NCBI RefSeq assembly: GCF_049331405.1
Contig: NZ_CP186274.1
Coordinates: 2,356,001 to 2,420,000, forward strand
Length of the DNA: 64,000 bases
Source: PoT sp049331405
Lineage (GTDB): Bacteria > Planctomycetota > Planctomycetia > Isosphaerales > Isosphaeraceae
Reading direction: 5' to 3'
Shown here one piece after another: positions 37,098-45,454 of the stretch. Within the stretch, counting starts at the first letter, position 1; each line of letters starts with the position of its first letter. The translations under genes were made by a program, and so were the position numbers. The notes beneath the pieces are model-generated. The model did not search any database. It worked only from the letters and a program-made list of their open reading frames with translations, and was not told where the DNA came from.

Positions 37098-37574
37098 TCA
37101 GGCGAGGGATGGGGAATCGGGGGGATCGTCGAGCCGGGAGGCGAGCGGCTCCGGCGCGAGGTCGGCCGGGTCGACCGCAGGGAGTCGGCATGAGGCGTCG
37201 GAGCCGAGGGCAATGCCCACGACCAACTCGGCAGCCTTGCTCATCGGGTTGGAGGAGGGGACGTTCGGGAGGCCCGGATCGCCGCAAGGTGCGGCACCCA
37301 TGCAGGGCCCGTCCGGAGTCTCGGACGGTACCGCCGGACGATCCGCGGACTGCTTTCGAGCCTCGGAGTTACGAGGGCCGCAGCAGCATGTCTTACCGCG
37401 ACACGTGCCGCACTTGCAGTAGTGGGCATGGGACTCGGGATCAAGGCCCGTTCCCAGGGTCGCGGGAGAGGCGTCCGCCGTCCCCGACCACCACAGGAAA
37501 ATGCCGAACGCGACCGCCGGGATCATCCGGCAGAGCCTTCGGATCAACCAGGGAGTCTGCGGGCAGTCACGCAC
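37098..37574 (-). CDS. Secreted cysteine-rich protein, copy 1
   Basis: 158 residues, family not recognised. N-terminus RRLCRMIPAVAFGIFLWWSGTADAS is a signal peptide. The mature part has HAHYCKCGTCRGKTCCCGP, with seven cysteines in 15 residues, then CMGAAPCGDPGLPNVPSSNPMSKAAEL and an end with RLDDPPDSP. The same plan occurs at 40192, 46943 and 52889. Cysteine and histidine spacing suggests metal binding or disulphide clusters, which is inference. CCCCTTGACC lies about 83 bases upstream (37657-37662), shared with two other copies. The DUF1559 gene follows after 169 bases. Confidence 0.8.
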   Translation of the reverse strand: MRDCPQTPWLIRRLCRMIPAVAFGIFLWWSGTADASPATLGTGLDPESHAHYCKCGTCRGKTCCCGPRNSEARKQSADRPAVPSETPDGPCMGAAPCGDPGLPNVPSSNPMSKAAELVVGIALGSDASCRLPAVDPADLAPEPLASRLDDPPDSPSLA

Positions 37575-37656
37575 GAAGCGACTTTCAAACGAGGAGGCGG
37601 GGCAGGATATCGGCCATCGACGCCGATAGGGCCATGTTCTTGATCAAAGAGCTTGC

Positions 37657-37666
37657 GGTCAAGGGG
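37657..37666 (-). promoter_or_regulatory. Shared TTGACC promoter-like element, copy 1
   Basis: Minus strand CCCCTTGACC, with GAACAT 17 bases beyond, 83 bases before the Cys-rich start. An almost identical block stands before copy 2 and a shorter match before copy 3. Confidence 0.55.
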
Positions 37667-37787
37667 GAACCGGTGAAATGTGTCTTCAAACCGATCGGTT
37701 CGAAGACAGCCCTCAGCAGGTCCAAGGGCCCGCGATTTTTCTGCCAGGTATTCCATTTGCCAAGAGATCTTGAAACAATGACCACCC

Positions 37788-37801
37788 CTTACATTTGTAA
37801 G
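37788..37801. promoter_or_regulatory. CTTACA-TT-TGTAAG palindrome
   Basis: Perfect 6-2-6 palindrome 26 bases before the DUF1559 gene at 37828. Position fits a repressor operator or a dyad in the promoter. Confidence 0.45.
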
Positions 37802-37827
37802 CCGATTTAGCACCACGAGGCCCTATC

Positions 37828-38865
37828 ATGTCCACTCGTCGACAGCGTGGCTTCACACTGATCGAACTCCTGGTGGTGATCGCGATCATCGCCGTCCTGA
37901 TCGGCCTCCTCCTCCCCGCCGTCCAGGCGGCCCGCGAGGCTGCGAGGCGCATCCAGTGCACGAACAACCTGAAGCAGCTTGGCCTCGGCATGATGAATTA
38001 CGAGACCGTCAACGGGGCCTTCCCGCCGAAGTCGATCCAGACCGGCATCGGCACGAACATCCCGGCGACGGCGTTCGACTGGGGCACGAGCGCCCGCCTG
38101 CTGCCGTTCATGGAGCAGGGGGCGATGTTCAACACGATCAACTTCAGCTTCAAGTATCTCGCCCCGGCCGAGGCGACGGTCGGCTCCATGACGCTCAACG
38201 TGCTCCTCTGCCCGAGCGAGCCCCGGCGACAGCCGATCCTCTTCCGCGGCTATTATTACGGCGTGAACAGCTATGCCTGGTGCGTCGGCGACTGGTACGT
38301 CTACGGCGGGATGAACGGGCCGCCCACCCGGAGTGCCTTCGCCACGAACGTGAGCCGGAGGATCGCCGATATCACCGACGGCGGGAGTCAGACCGTGTTC
38401 GCCGCGGAGGTGAAGACCTATCAGCCGCAGCTCCGGCATTGCTTCGGCGACGGCAGCGGCGGGACCTTCCCGAGCCTCAACAGCCCCTCCAGCACGCTCG
38501 ACCCTGCGGCATCGCTCGCCCTCATCACGTCCCCCACGACGTTCGGCCAGTGCCAGATGATCGCCGAAGGGCACACACGATGGGTCAAGGGTGACAGCTA
38601 CCACGGCGGCTTCACCACCGCCCTGCCGCCGAACACCAAGGTCATCGGCCCCCAGGGGCTCGACCTGGACCTCGCCTCGATCGACGAGGACGATGGCGGC
38701 CCGACGTATGCTGCGATCACCTCGCGCAGCTATCACCCCGGCGGCGTCAACGCCCTCTTCGGCGACGGCCACATCCAGTTCATCAAGGCCACCGTCAACT
38801 TCCATACCTGGCGGGCCCTCGGCACTATCGGCGGCGGCGAGGTCGTCAGCGGCGATAGCTTCTAA
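37828..38865 (+). CDS. DUF1559 pseudopilin-like secreted protein 2
   Basis: 345 residues. MSTRRQRGFTLIELLVVIAIIAVLIGLLLPAVQAAREAARRIQCTNNLKQLGLGMMNYE gives the pilin-like leader and helix. The body includes RIADITDGGSQTVFAAEV and the end SYHPGGVNALFGDGHIQFIKATVNFHTW. It is divergent from Cys-rich gene 1 and has no Cys-rich partner of its own. The palindrome at 37788-37801 just upstream may control it. Confidence 0.92.
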   Translation: MSTRRQRGFTLIELLVVIAIIAVLIGLLLPAVQAAREAARRIQCTNNLKQLGLGMMNYETVNGAFPPKSIQTGIGTNIPATAFDWGTSARLLPFMEQGAMFNTINFSFKYLAPAEATVGSMTLNVLLCPSEPRRQPILFRGYYYGVNSYAWCVGDWYVYGGMNGPPTRSAFATNVSRRIADITDGGSQTVFAAEVKTYQPQLRHCFGDGSGGTFPSLNSPSSTLDPAASLALITSPTTFGQCQMIAEGHTRWVKGDSYHGGFTTALPPNTKVIGPQGLDLDLASIDEDDGGPTYAAITSRSYHPGGVNALFGDGHIQFIKATVNFHTWRALGTIGGGEVVSGDSF

Positions 38866-39047
38866 CGGGATCGATCTTGAGGGAGAACAGCCACAACGAC
38901 AAGAGTGCGGAGTCGCAACGAGGAAGTCGAGGTAGACGAACTTGGTGTAACGAGGCGCGCCCAGGGCTCATGAATTCTGCGAATCACGCCTTGGGCGCTA
39001 CCTCTCGAGTCCCTCACCCACGGCCTAACCCAATACTGGCCAGGGGG

Positions 39048-40025
39048 TCAGAACTCGCCAAGGACCTCTCCACCCGCACGGGTCGACAGGGCACGCCAAA
39101 TCTTGAGGTCGATGCTGTCCTTCACGAATTGGACCCTGCCGTCGCAAAGCGCGATATTCACACCGCCGACGTGTGCACTCCTGGCGCTCGTGAGGAACCA
39201 GCCTCGAGAACTGGAGTGGCAGTCGGGAGATTTTGAGTTCGGCCCGTAATAGTGGTTATAGAGCGTGTTCGCGTGCCAGACCCACTTTTCGCCCCGCCCG
39301 CCCGTCCAATCCGAACCGGCGGCGCAATTCGTGGGGGTCGTCTGTGCCCCTCCGCCCAGCTGGATCACCCGACGGCGATAGTCGTTGCTCGTCGGAGCGG
39401 TATCGACACCATCGCCGAGCAGTTGCTCGCCGAAGACGACGGTATTGCTGAGGCCATCGGTGATCTCCGCGAATCGGGTGCATCGTCGGGAAACGATGAC
39501 CCCGTCCGCTCCATCTCTGGGTCGCCCGAAATTCGGGTCATTTTCACTCGCGGTCCCGTTGATTGCAGAGCCGAAGCATGCGGGATAGCTGATGCCACCA
39601 TATTGGGAACCCGGGACTCGATTGCTGCTGTCACTCGGGCAGAGCATCACGCTGAGGCTTATCCTGGCGGCGCTGTCATTGCGTGCGATCGCTGCCGGAT
39701 CGTATCCCGGTCCGGCTGTAACCGACGTCAACGGAGGGACGGAGAAGTCCAGTAGGTTCTGAAGGCTGGCTTGCTCCAGGTACGGCAGCAGTCTCGCCTG
39801 CGCGGAAAACACGAGCGGATTTGCAAGACTGCCCGGCGGCAGCGCTGAAAAAGTCGACTCATAGTTATGGAGTGCCAGCCCCAGTTGCTTCAAATTGTTC
39901 GTGCATTGAGCTCGCCTGGCCGCCTCGCGGGCGGCCTGGACGGCCGGGAGTAGTAGGGCGATGAGCACCGCGATGATCGCGATGACGACCAACAATTCAA
40001 TCAGCGTGAAAGCTCGGCGACGCAT
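39048..40025 (-). CDS. DUF1559 pseudopilin-like secreted protein 3
   Basis: 325 residues from ATG 40025 (MRRRAFTLIELLVVIAII). The N-terminus is almost identical to protein 1. The body has QCTNNLKQLGLALHNYEST, FAEITDGLSNTVVFGEQLL and the end SAHVGGVNIALCDGRVQFVKDSIDLKIW, where the usual HPGGVN is HVGGVN. It follows Cys-rich gene 2 after a 166-bp spacer very similar to that of copy 1, so the two gene pairs arose by duplication. Confidence 0.92.
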   Translation of the reverse strand: MRRRAFTLIELLVVIAIIAVLIALLLPAVQAAREAARRAQCTNNLKQLGLALHNYESTFSALPPGSLANPLVFSAQARLLPYLEQASLQNLLDFSVPPLTSVTAGPGYDPAAIARNDSAARISLSVMLCPSDSSNRVPGSQYGGISYPACFGSAINGTASENDPNFGRPRDGADGVIVSRRCTRFAEITDGLSNTVVFGEQLLGDGVDTAPTSNDYRRRVIQLGGGAQTTPTNCAAGSDWTGGRGEKWVWHANTLYNHYYGPNSKSPDCHSSSRGWFLTSARSAHVGGVNIALCDGRVQFVKDSIDLKIWRALSTRAGGEVLGEF

Positions 40026-40052
40026 CGGAATAATCCCACATATGAACGCGGT

Positions 40053-40063
40053 GCGTGGTGCCA
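40053..40063 (-). promoter_or_regulatory. TGGCNYCACGC spacer element, copy 2
   Basis: TGGCACCACGC on the minus strand, 27 bases before the DUF1559 start. The surrounding GGTG/CACC pairing and the CGCTCGG/CCGAGCG hairpin (40141-40157) match copy 1. Confidence 0.5.
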
Positions 40064-40191
40064 CCCGGGCTGACGACCGATTGGCCGCCGCCGGCGTATA
40101 GAGGCTGGAGGAAACTACGTAGCTGGACCTTTCCCGTAGGCGCTCGGGCGCCGAGCGAACGGGTCACGGCCGCGATGATGAAAGCCCGAGA

Positions 40192-40665
40192 TCAGGCGAG
40201 GGATGGGGATTCCGGGGGATCGTCGAGGCGAGAAGCACGCGGTTCCGGCGCCAGATCGGCCGGGTCGACCGAGGGGAGTCGGTGTGAAAGGCTAGGAGCG
40301 AGAGCCTTACCCTCCACGAGCTGAGCCGCTTTGCTCATCGGGTCGGAGGAAGGGACGTTCGGTAGGCCAGGGTCGCCGCAGGGTGCGGCCCCCATGCAGG
40401 GCCCATCCGGCGTCGCGGGCGGATCTGGCGTATCCGCCGGCTGCGGGCGGGCCTCGCGTTCCCGAGGTCCGCAGCAGCAGGATGCGCCGCGGCATGTACC
40501 ACATTTGCAGTAGTGGGCATGCGATCCCGAGTCCGTCCCTTTCCGCGACGTCACCGTCGATGCCGAGCCCCCGGACGTCCACGCCAGGCAAAAGGCGAAC
40601 ACCAACGCCGGCAATAGCCGTCGAAGAGATCGAATTGCCCGAGGAGTTCGGAGGGCTTCAGGCAC
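40192..40665 (-). CDS. Secreted cysteine-rich protein, copy 2
   Basis: 157 residues. Signal peptide IRSLRRLLPALVFAFCLAWTSGGSAS, then HAHYCKCGTCRGASCCCGP, CMGAAPCGDPGLPNVPSSDPMSKAAQL and RLDDPPESPSLA. It is the closest relative of copy 1, and the next gene is again a DUF1559 gene. The promoter-like CCCCTTGACC is at 40747-40756. Function unknown; exported and probably metal-binding or disulphide-bonded. Confidence 0.8.
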   Translation of the reverse strand: MPEALRTPRAIRSLRRLLPALVFAFCLAWTSGGSASTVTSRKGTDSGSHAHYCKCGTCRGASCCCGPREREARPQPADTPDPPATPDGPCMGAAPCGDPGLPNVPSSDPMSKAAQLVEGKALAPSLSHRLPSVDPADLAPEPRASRLDDPPESPSLA

Positions 40666-40746
40666 GAGGCGACTTTCCCTTGGGGCGATCAGGCGGGTTC
40701 AGTCTGGCATGACTCGCGGCATCATGTTCGAGTTCAATCGACTTGC

Positions 40747-40756
40747 GGTCAAGGGG
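40747..40756 (-). promoter_or_regulatory. Shared TTGACC promoter-like element, copy 2
   Basis: Minus strand CCCCTTGACC, with GCAAG directly after and GAACAT 17 bases beyond as in copy 1, 82 bases before Cys-rich gene 2. Confidence 0.55.
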
Positions 40757-40902
40757 GAATCGTCATGAGCTTTCGAGCCAGGGAGCGGACCTGGCGCCTT
40801 TTGCCAAGAATTCAAACGACAGTCGTATCACTCCGGGATCGTGCTCAGGCAGGACTTGCACGGTCGATCGTGTCGAGCGGGGAGATTCGCGGGCTGATCA
40901 CG

Positions 40903-41298
40903 TCATCCGCCGATCTTTTCGATCGCCTTCGTCGCAACCTCACGCGTGGCCGGCTGTCCTTTCAGCGATTCCAGGGCGGTCAGGGCGCTTTTCGCCTCCG
41001 GCCCGATCTGGCCCAGCGAATAGGCGGAGGCGGCTCGCACGCCCGCGTCCCGGTCCTTGAGAGCCGCAGTGAGGGCCCGCACGGCCTCCTTGGCGGCCGG
41101 CCCCATCCTGCCGATCGTGATGGCGCAGCGGGAGCGGGCCGCGGCATCTCGCAGCTTGAGGCCCCGGATCAGGTCGGCCAGGGCGGTATTGTCCACCCCG
41201 GCCTCCGTCGGCACCGTGGCAGGCCGGTCGCACCCGGCAGCCAGGGCGATGGCAAGCAGCGTCGTCGCGACCATCGGCCATGTTCTCGAGCGGATCAT
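40903..41298 (-). CDS. HEAT-repeat lipoprotein
   Basis: 131 residues. N-terminus RTWPMVATTLLAIALAAGCDRPA is a lipoprotein signal with the lipobox LAAGC. The rest is two to three HEAT-like helical repeats: LADLIRGLKLRDAAARSRCAITIGRMGPAAKEAVRALTAALKDRDAGVRAASAYSLGQIGPEAKSALTAL. Such repeats bind proteins. It begins 17 bases after the DUF1559 gene 41316-42338 and is its operon partner, probably an outer-envelope scaffold for it. Confidence 0.85.
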   Translation of the reverse strand: MIRSRTWPMVATTLLAIALAAGCDRPATVPTEAGVDNTALADLIRGLKLRDAAARSRCAITIGRMGPAAKEAVRALTAALKDRDAGVRAASAYSLGQIGPEAKSALTALESLKGQPATREVATKAIEKIGG

Positions 41299-41315
41299 GC
41301 TTCACTCTTCCCCGC

Positions 41316-42338
41316 TCAGAACGAGTCGGCCGAGACGACTTCGCCACCGGCGCGGGTCCCGAGAGCCCGCCAGGTCGGCGCGTTGACGGAATCCTTGATG
41401 AAGGCGATATGCCCGTCGACGAACGCGGCGTTGACGCCCCCGGGGTGGTTGCTCCGGGCCGATTTCCAGGGGGCAGCCGAGCTGTGGAAGGTGCAGTCCA
41501 TGGTCCTCGTATTCGGGGGCAGGGCGGTATTCCCCATGTTGCCGTCCTCGTAGTTCCCGGCGAACCAGGCCCCCATCTTGATCGCGCTCTGGGCGATCGG
41601 GGCGTTGCAGTCGCCGCCGCTGCCCGAGCCCATGCCCGCGTTGTTGAGGAAACGCTTCACGTCGATCGACGTGCCGGCCGCGACCTCGTAGTTCCCGGGG
41701 CTGCCCGGCCCTCGGAGGCTCTCGGAGAAGACGACCGTATTCGAGGATCCGTCGGTGATGGCCGACAGCCTGATGAACGAGTTGGTGAAGAGCACTCCGG
41801 TGGCTTTCGTCCCATTGCCGGGGATGCCGTCAACCGTCTCCCCCGCGCCGCTGATCATCATGTAACTGCCCGCCTTGAAGGGCGTGGTCGAGGACGATAG
41901 AACCCCCTCGGGGTATCCGTCGCTGGGGCAGAGCAGGAAGCTCAGGCTCGTCGAGTACGAGGTCATGTTCTGGGGCCAGTACGCGTACCCCTGGCCCGGC
42001 CCGCCCAGCAGGCCGATGGTGAAGTTGATGCTGTTATAGACCGGCGAGCCTTCCAGGAATGGTTGGATGATCGCGAAGGCCCCCCAGCCCATGTGCTCCT
42101 CGGGGATGGTGGGGTCGAGCGGGTTCGGCCACACGCATTTCCCGTTCGGCAATGAGCCCTGGGAGCTCTCGTAGTTCATCGTCGCGAGCATGACTTGCTT
42201 GAGGTTGTTCGTGCATTGCATCCGCCTCGCCGCCTCCCTCGCCGATTGCACGGCCGGCAAGAGCAGGGCTATCAGGACGGCAATGATCGCGATGACGACC
42301 AACAGCTCGATCAATGTGAATCCGCGGCGATTTCGCAT
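41316..42338 (-). CDS. DUF1559 pseudopilin-like secreted protein 4
   Basis: 340 residues: MRNRRGFTLIELLVVIAIIAVLIALLLPAVQSAREAARRMQCTNNLKQVMLATMNYESSQG at the start, RLSAITDGSSNTVVFSESL in the body, SNHPGGVNAAFVDGHIAFIKDSVNAPTW near the end. The promoter region carries the 13-3-13 dyad (42398-42426), about 60 bases upstream, which is shared with the deoxyhypusine synthase-like gene and with DUF1559 protein 5. The HEAT lipoprotein gene follows. Confidence 0.93.
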   Translation of the reverse strand: MRNRRGFTLIELLVVIAIIAVLIALLLPAVQSAREAARRMQCTNNLKQVMLATMNYESSQGSLPNGKCVWPNPLDPTIPEEHMGWGAFAIIQPFLEGSPVYNSINFTIGLLGGPGQGYAYWPQNMTSYSTSLSFLLCPSDGYPEGVLSSSTTPFKAGSYMMISGAGETVDGIPGNGTKATGVLFTNSFIRLSAITDGSSNTVVFSESLRGPGSPGNYEVAAGTSIDVKRFLNNAGMGSGSGGDCNAPIAQSAIKMGAWFAGNYEDGNMGNTALPPNTRTMDCTFHSSAAPWKSARSNHPGGVNAAFVDGHIAFIKDSVNAPTWRALGTRAGGEVVSADSF

Positions 42339-42397
42339 TCTTCTACCCTAATAGGATCAGGGGGGTGTGGGCACGAAGTGTGTCGATCCGACAGATT

Positions 42398-42426
42398 GGT
42401 ATTATGAATTACTAATTCGTAACACC
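42398..42426. promoter_or_regulatory. 13-3-13 dyad operator, site A
   Basis: Arms GGTATTATGAATT and AATTCGTAACACC around ACT; two of 13 pairs differ. It lies 60 bases before the DUF1559 4 start on the minus strand. The consensus with sites B and C is GGTRTTACGAATT-N3 and its complement. Confidence 0.7.
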
Positions 42427-42541
42427 AGCGTCTCGACGCGATCCTACCGGGCGCGTTGGCCATAAGCAATGGGATGGACCCCGCCGCTCGCACTCCTTCG
42501 CCGGGCACGCAGACCAATGAGTCTGGCACCATTCACCGTCC

Positions 42542-42570
42542 AATGTTACGATTTCACGATTCGTAACACT
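42542..42570. promoter_or_regulatory. 13-3-13 dyad operator, site B
   Basis: Arms AATGTTACGATTT and GATTCGTAACACT around CAC, 80 bases before the deoxyhypusine synthase-like gene. Sites A and B lie in one divergent intergenic region, 116 bases apart. Confidence 0.7.
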
Positions 42571-42650
42571 GACCGGCTTGCCCCTTGCAAGCTACCCCGT
42601 GCCTGCCGCGGGCGGGTGCAGGCGCGGCGGACCTTGGTGGATTTCCAATC

Positions 42651-43676
42651 ATGAACACTCTTAAATTCATCCTCGAGAATTTCAAGAACTTCAACGCGCG
42701 GGCCACCAGGGACGCGACCCTCGCGTACTGGCGGCACGTCGAGTCGGGGGGGAGGATGTTCTGGGCGGTCGCGGGCGCCATGTCCTCGGCGCAGCTCGGG
42801 ATCACGATTGCTCCGGCGATCCGGGCGGGGCTGATCCACGGGATGTCGGTCACAGGAGCCAACCTCGAGGAATCCCTTTTCCGCCTGGTCGCCCACCGGA
42901 GCTACAAGGACTTCCCCGACTATCGCTACTTCACCAAGGCCGACGACTCCCGGATCCTCGGGCAGCGGATGCGACGGGTGACCGACACGAGCATCCCCGA
43001 GGACGAGGCCTTCCGGGCGGTCGAGAAGATCCTCGTGCCGATGTGGAAGCAGGCCACGTCCAGCGGCACCCGCAGGTTCTGGCACGAATACTTCTATGAC
43101 CTCGTGCTTGCCATCGGCGAGGACCACCTGTACGAGGGCGACCCCGAGCAGTGCTGGCTCCTGGCCGCGGCACGCGCGAAGTTGCCGCTGGTCGTACCCG
43201 GCTACGAGGACTCGACCTTCGGCAACATCTTCGCCTCGCACGTCAAGTTCGGCGAGTGCGACGCGAGCATCGCGAAGTCGGGCATCGAGTACATGGCCGA
43301 CTTCTATGACCGATACCAAGAACTCTCGGCGGGCGAAGGGGTCGGGTTCTTCCAGGTGGGAGGCGGCATCGCCGGCGACTTCCCGATCTGCGTCGTCCCG
43401 TCGATCAAGTACGACCTCGAGCAGGCGGCGAAGCCGTGGGCCTACTTCTGCCAGATCTCCGACTCGACGACCTCCTACGGCTCCTACTCGGGCGCGACCC
43501 CGAACGAGAAGATCACCTGGGACAAATTGACCGAGGACACGCCGATGTTCGTCATCGAATCCGACGCGACCATCGTCGTGCCTCTGGTGCTCACGGCGCT
43601 CCTGGAGTGTTCCGCCCGCCCTGAGGAAGCAAGGGGGCTGATCGATGCCTCGATCGGCAAGGATGAGGAAGGCTGA
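42651..43676 (+). CDS. Deoxyhypusine synthase-like protein
   Basis: 341 residues from ATG 42651 (MNTLKFILENFKNFNARATRDA). The family is recognised from FWAVAGAMSSAQLGITIAPAIRAGLIHGMSVTGANLEESLF, FPICVVPSIKYDLEQAAKPWAYFCQI and the C-terminal GSYSGATPNEKITWDKL. The last matches the segment holding the active-site Lys of eukaryotic enzymes (SGARPDEAVSWGKI). Known: the eukaryotic enzyme transfers aminobutyl from spermidine to eIF5A; bacteria have no eIF5A, and some homologs make homospermidine or act on other amines. Substrate here is unknown. The NAD-binding fold looks complete. Regulation by site B links it to the DUF1559 operons. Confidence 0.9.
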   Translation: MNTLKFILENFKNFNARATRDATLAYWRHVESGGRMFWAVAGAMSSAQLGITIAPAIRAGLIHGMSVTGANLEESLFRLVAHRSYKDFPDYRYFTKADDSRILGQRMRRVTDTSIPEDEAFRAVEKILVPMWKQATSSGTRRFWHEYFYDLVLAIGEDHLYEGDPEQCWLLAAARAKLPLVVPGYEDSTFGNIFASHVKFGECDASIAKSGIEYMADFYDRYQELSAGEGVGFFQVGGGIAGDFPICVVPSIKYDLEQAAKPWAYFCQISDSTTSYGSYSGATPNEKITWDKLTEDTPMFVIESDATIVVPLVLTALLECSARPEEARGLIDASIGKDEEG

Positions 43677-43719
43677 GGCCTGAGGGGTTGACCCTGATCG
43701 GACGCGCCGACGGGAAGCC

Positions 43720-44187
43720 TCACGTTTCGCCGGGAGCATCCCGCTCGACGAAACGATAGTCGTCGGCCTTCATCAGCAAGAGTGTCATCTTCCCCTGCGT
43801 CGCGGGCATGTCGATCGTCTCGGCCAGGTCCGGGTGGCCGCTTTCCTCGAATCGGAGGGATAAGACCTCGCGAGGAAAGACGGTCACCGTGATCGGCTCG
43901 ATGCTGTCGCTGGCGATGCGACGGCGAATCACCGCACCTTCCAGCAAGCTCCTATAGGCCTCCTCGCCGTCGAAGGCGGCCGATTTCTCCGCCGCTGTTC
44001 GGCCGTCGGAGGTCGCGACGAGGATGACGGGATCGGAAACCCCGATTCGCTTGGCCTGAAGATAGAGGAACTCGGAGTTTTCGAAACTAATTGACATGAG
44101 TTTATGCAATTCGTCCAGCTCGCCTTGACCGGCCTTCTCGATGGACACGAAGCTTTCCTCGTTGTGAGTACGAAACTTCGTTGTCAA
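43720..44187 (-). CDS. Hypothetical protein downstream of the DUF4198 gene
   Basis: 155 residues from a TTG at 44187; an internal ATG at about 44097 (MSISFENSEFLYLQ) is an alternative. Not recognised. Segments EAYRSLLEGAVIRRRIASDSIEPITVTVFPREVLSLRFEESGHPDLAETIDMPATQGKMTLLLMKADDYRFVERD suggest a mixed alpha-beta domain without signal peptide. It starts 125 bases after the DUF4198 gene on the same strand and could be its operon partner. Confidence 0.5.
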   Translation of the reverse strand: MTTKFRTHNEESFVSIEKAGQGELDELHKLMSISFENSEFLYLQAKRIGVSDPVILVATSDGRTAAEKSAAFDGEEAYRSLLEGAVIRRRIASDSIEPITVTVFPREVLSLRFEESGHPDLAETIDMPATQGKMTLLLMKADDYRFVERDAPGET

Positions 44188-44312
44188 TCAGCCTCGGCAC
44201 GGATCACCGAACGGTCTACCTGGAAGGCCTGGCCCTCTCTCCTGGAGATGTCGCCGGTCGTCCGAAGAGTCGGAGACGACGACCGGCCCATCCCATCGAT
44301 CAACCCTTTAAT

Positions 44313-45446
44313 TCAATTGGCCTTCGACACGGATTCCTTCACGACGAACATCGACGCGTCGGGCATTTCGGCAACCCGTCGAGCCTCCGCCTCGAATCGA
44401 TCGGGCGGGATATCGCGGATCGATTCGGCGAATTCGGGCAGCAGGACGAACGTCAGGGATCGTTGGCTCTTCCGATCCTCGACGACCGTCTTCAAGTCCT
44501 GGATCGTGGCTTCCTCGACCTTCAGGTTGAGCTTGCCGGGACTGGCCCCCGTCGAGGCCTGGAGTCCGTCGGCGATGCACGAATACTGCACCTTGGGCGG
44601 GCAATGGTGGACGACCCGCAACGAGAGGCTGTGGCGGGACAGCCCGAGCTCCTTGAGGGCACGCTCACCGATCCGATAACCGACGACGGCCCAGGGGCCC
44701 GCACCGCCGTGGATTTCCTTCACGCGAGCGAGGCGCTCGGCCGTGGATGGGCCGACCTGGGCGATACCGGCGTCGGCCTCGACCGTCAGCGTCGCCTTGT
44801 ACCGGACATGACTGTAGCCCTTGCCGTCACGCTTACCGGGCGTTTCATCCCTGAGCGCCGCGAGGAGCGATACCGGGTGCTTGGTCACGTCCGGGCAATC
44901 GATCTGGCCGCGGTCGTCGGTCCGGACTTCCCGCGGCGGCCCGCCCTCGAAGATTTGGAGGGTCGCACCGACGGCGGGCTTCCCCCTCCAGGTGGCACGG
45001 ATCGCGGCCCGCCCGGAATCGTCGGTTACGAGCAAGAGCCTGACTTGATCGTCATCCAGGCCGAGTCCAGGTACGGCGCCTGCCTTGATCGGGCGCGACT
45101 GGGAATAGGCGGCCAGCCTGATGACGAAGGAGTCGCCCATGTAGTCGACGATCCCGCGATCCGCATAGGCGCTCAACACGCTTGCTCGCGGCGAAGTGAG
45201 GCGAGCCTCCAGGCCGTCGGGCAGACGCTTGACCTCCAGCGGCTGACCGTCGCCCCAAACCCTGGTATGGGCGATCTCGGCGGCCCGCTCCGCTTCGCCG
45301 GGTGCGGGGGTGTCGGCGAATGTGAGCCGTACGACGCCCGCATGGACTCCCGCCGGCTGGAACCACAACTCGTGGGCATGTACGCCCTCGGCCGAAAGGC
45401 CGACGATCAACGCTGCGAGATGCAAGGTTGTCAGGCGCATCTTCAT
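44313..45446 (-). CDS. DUF4198 (NikM-like) periplasmic metal-binding protein
   Basis: 377 residues from ATG 45446. Signal peptide MKMRLTTLHLAALIVGLSAEGVHA, then mature start HELWFQPAGVHAG, the hallmark of DUF4198 proteins whose N-terminal His is a metal ligand. The body shows GDSFVIRLAAYSQSR and the carboxypeptidase-like DSGRAAIRATWRGKPAVGATLQIFEGG then RTDDRGQIDC. Known relatives are accessory components of nickel or cobalt uptake. It starts eight bases after the stop of DUF1559 5 and is surely in that operon, so it shares operator C. This supports a metal link for the small regulon. Confidence 0.82.
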   Translation of the reverse strand: MKMRLTTLHLAALIVGLSAEGVHAHELWFQPAGVHAGVVRLTFADTPAPGEAERAAEIAHTRVWGDGQPLEVKRLPDGLEARLTSPRASVLSAYADRGIVDYMGDSFVIRLAAYSQSRPIKAGAVPGLGLDDDQVRLLLVTDDSGRAAIRATWRGKPAVGATLQIFEGGPPREVRTDDRGQIDCPDVTKHPVSLLAALRDETPGKRDGKGYSHVRYKATLTVEADAGIAQVGPSTAERLARVKEIHGGAGPWAVVGYRIGERALKELGLSRHSLSLRVVHHCPPKVQYSCIADGLQASTGASPGKLNLKVEEATIQDLKTVVEDRKSQRSLTFVLLPEFAESIRDIPPDRFEAEARRVAEMPDASMFVVKESVSKAN

Positions 45447-45454
45447 TGATCCCG

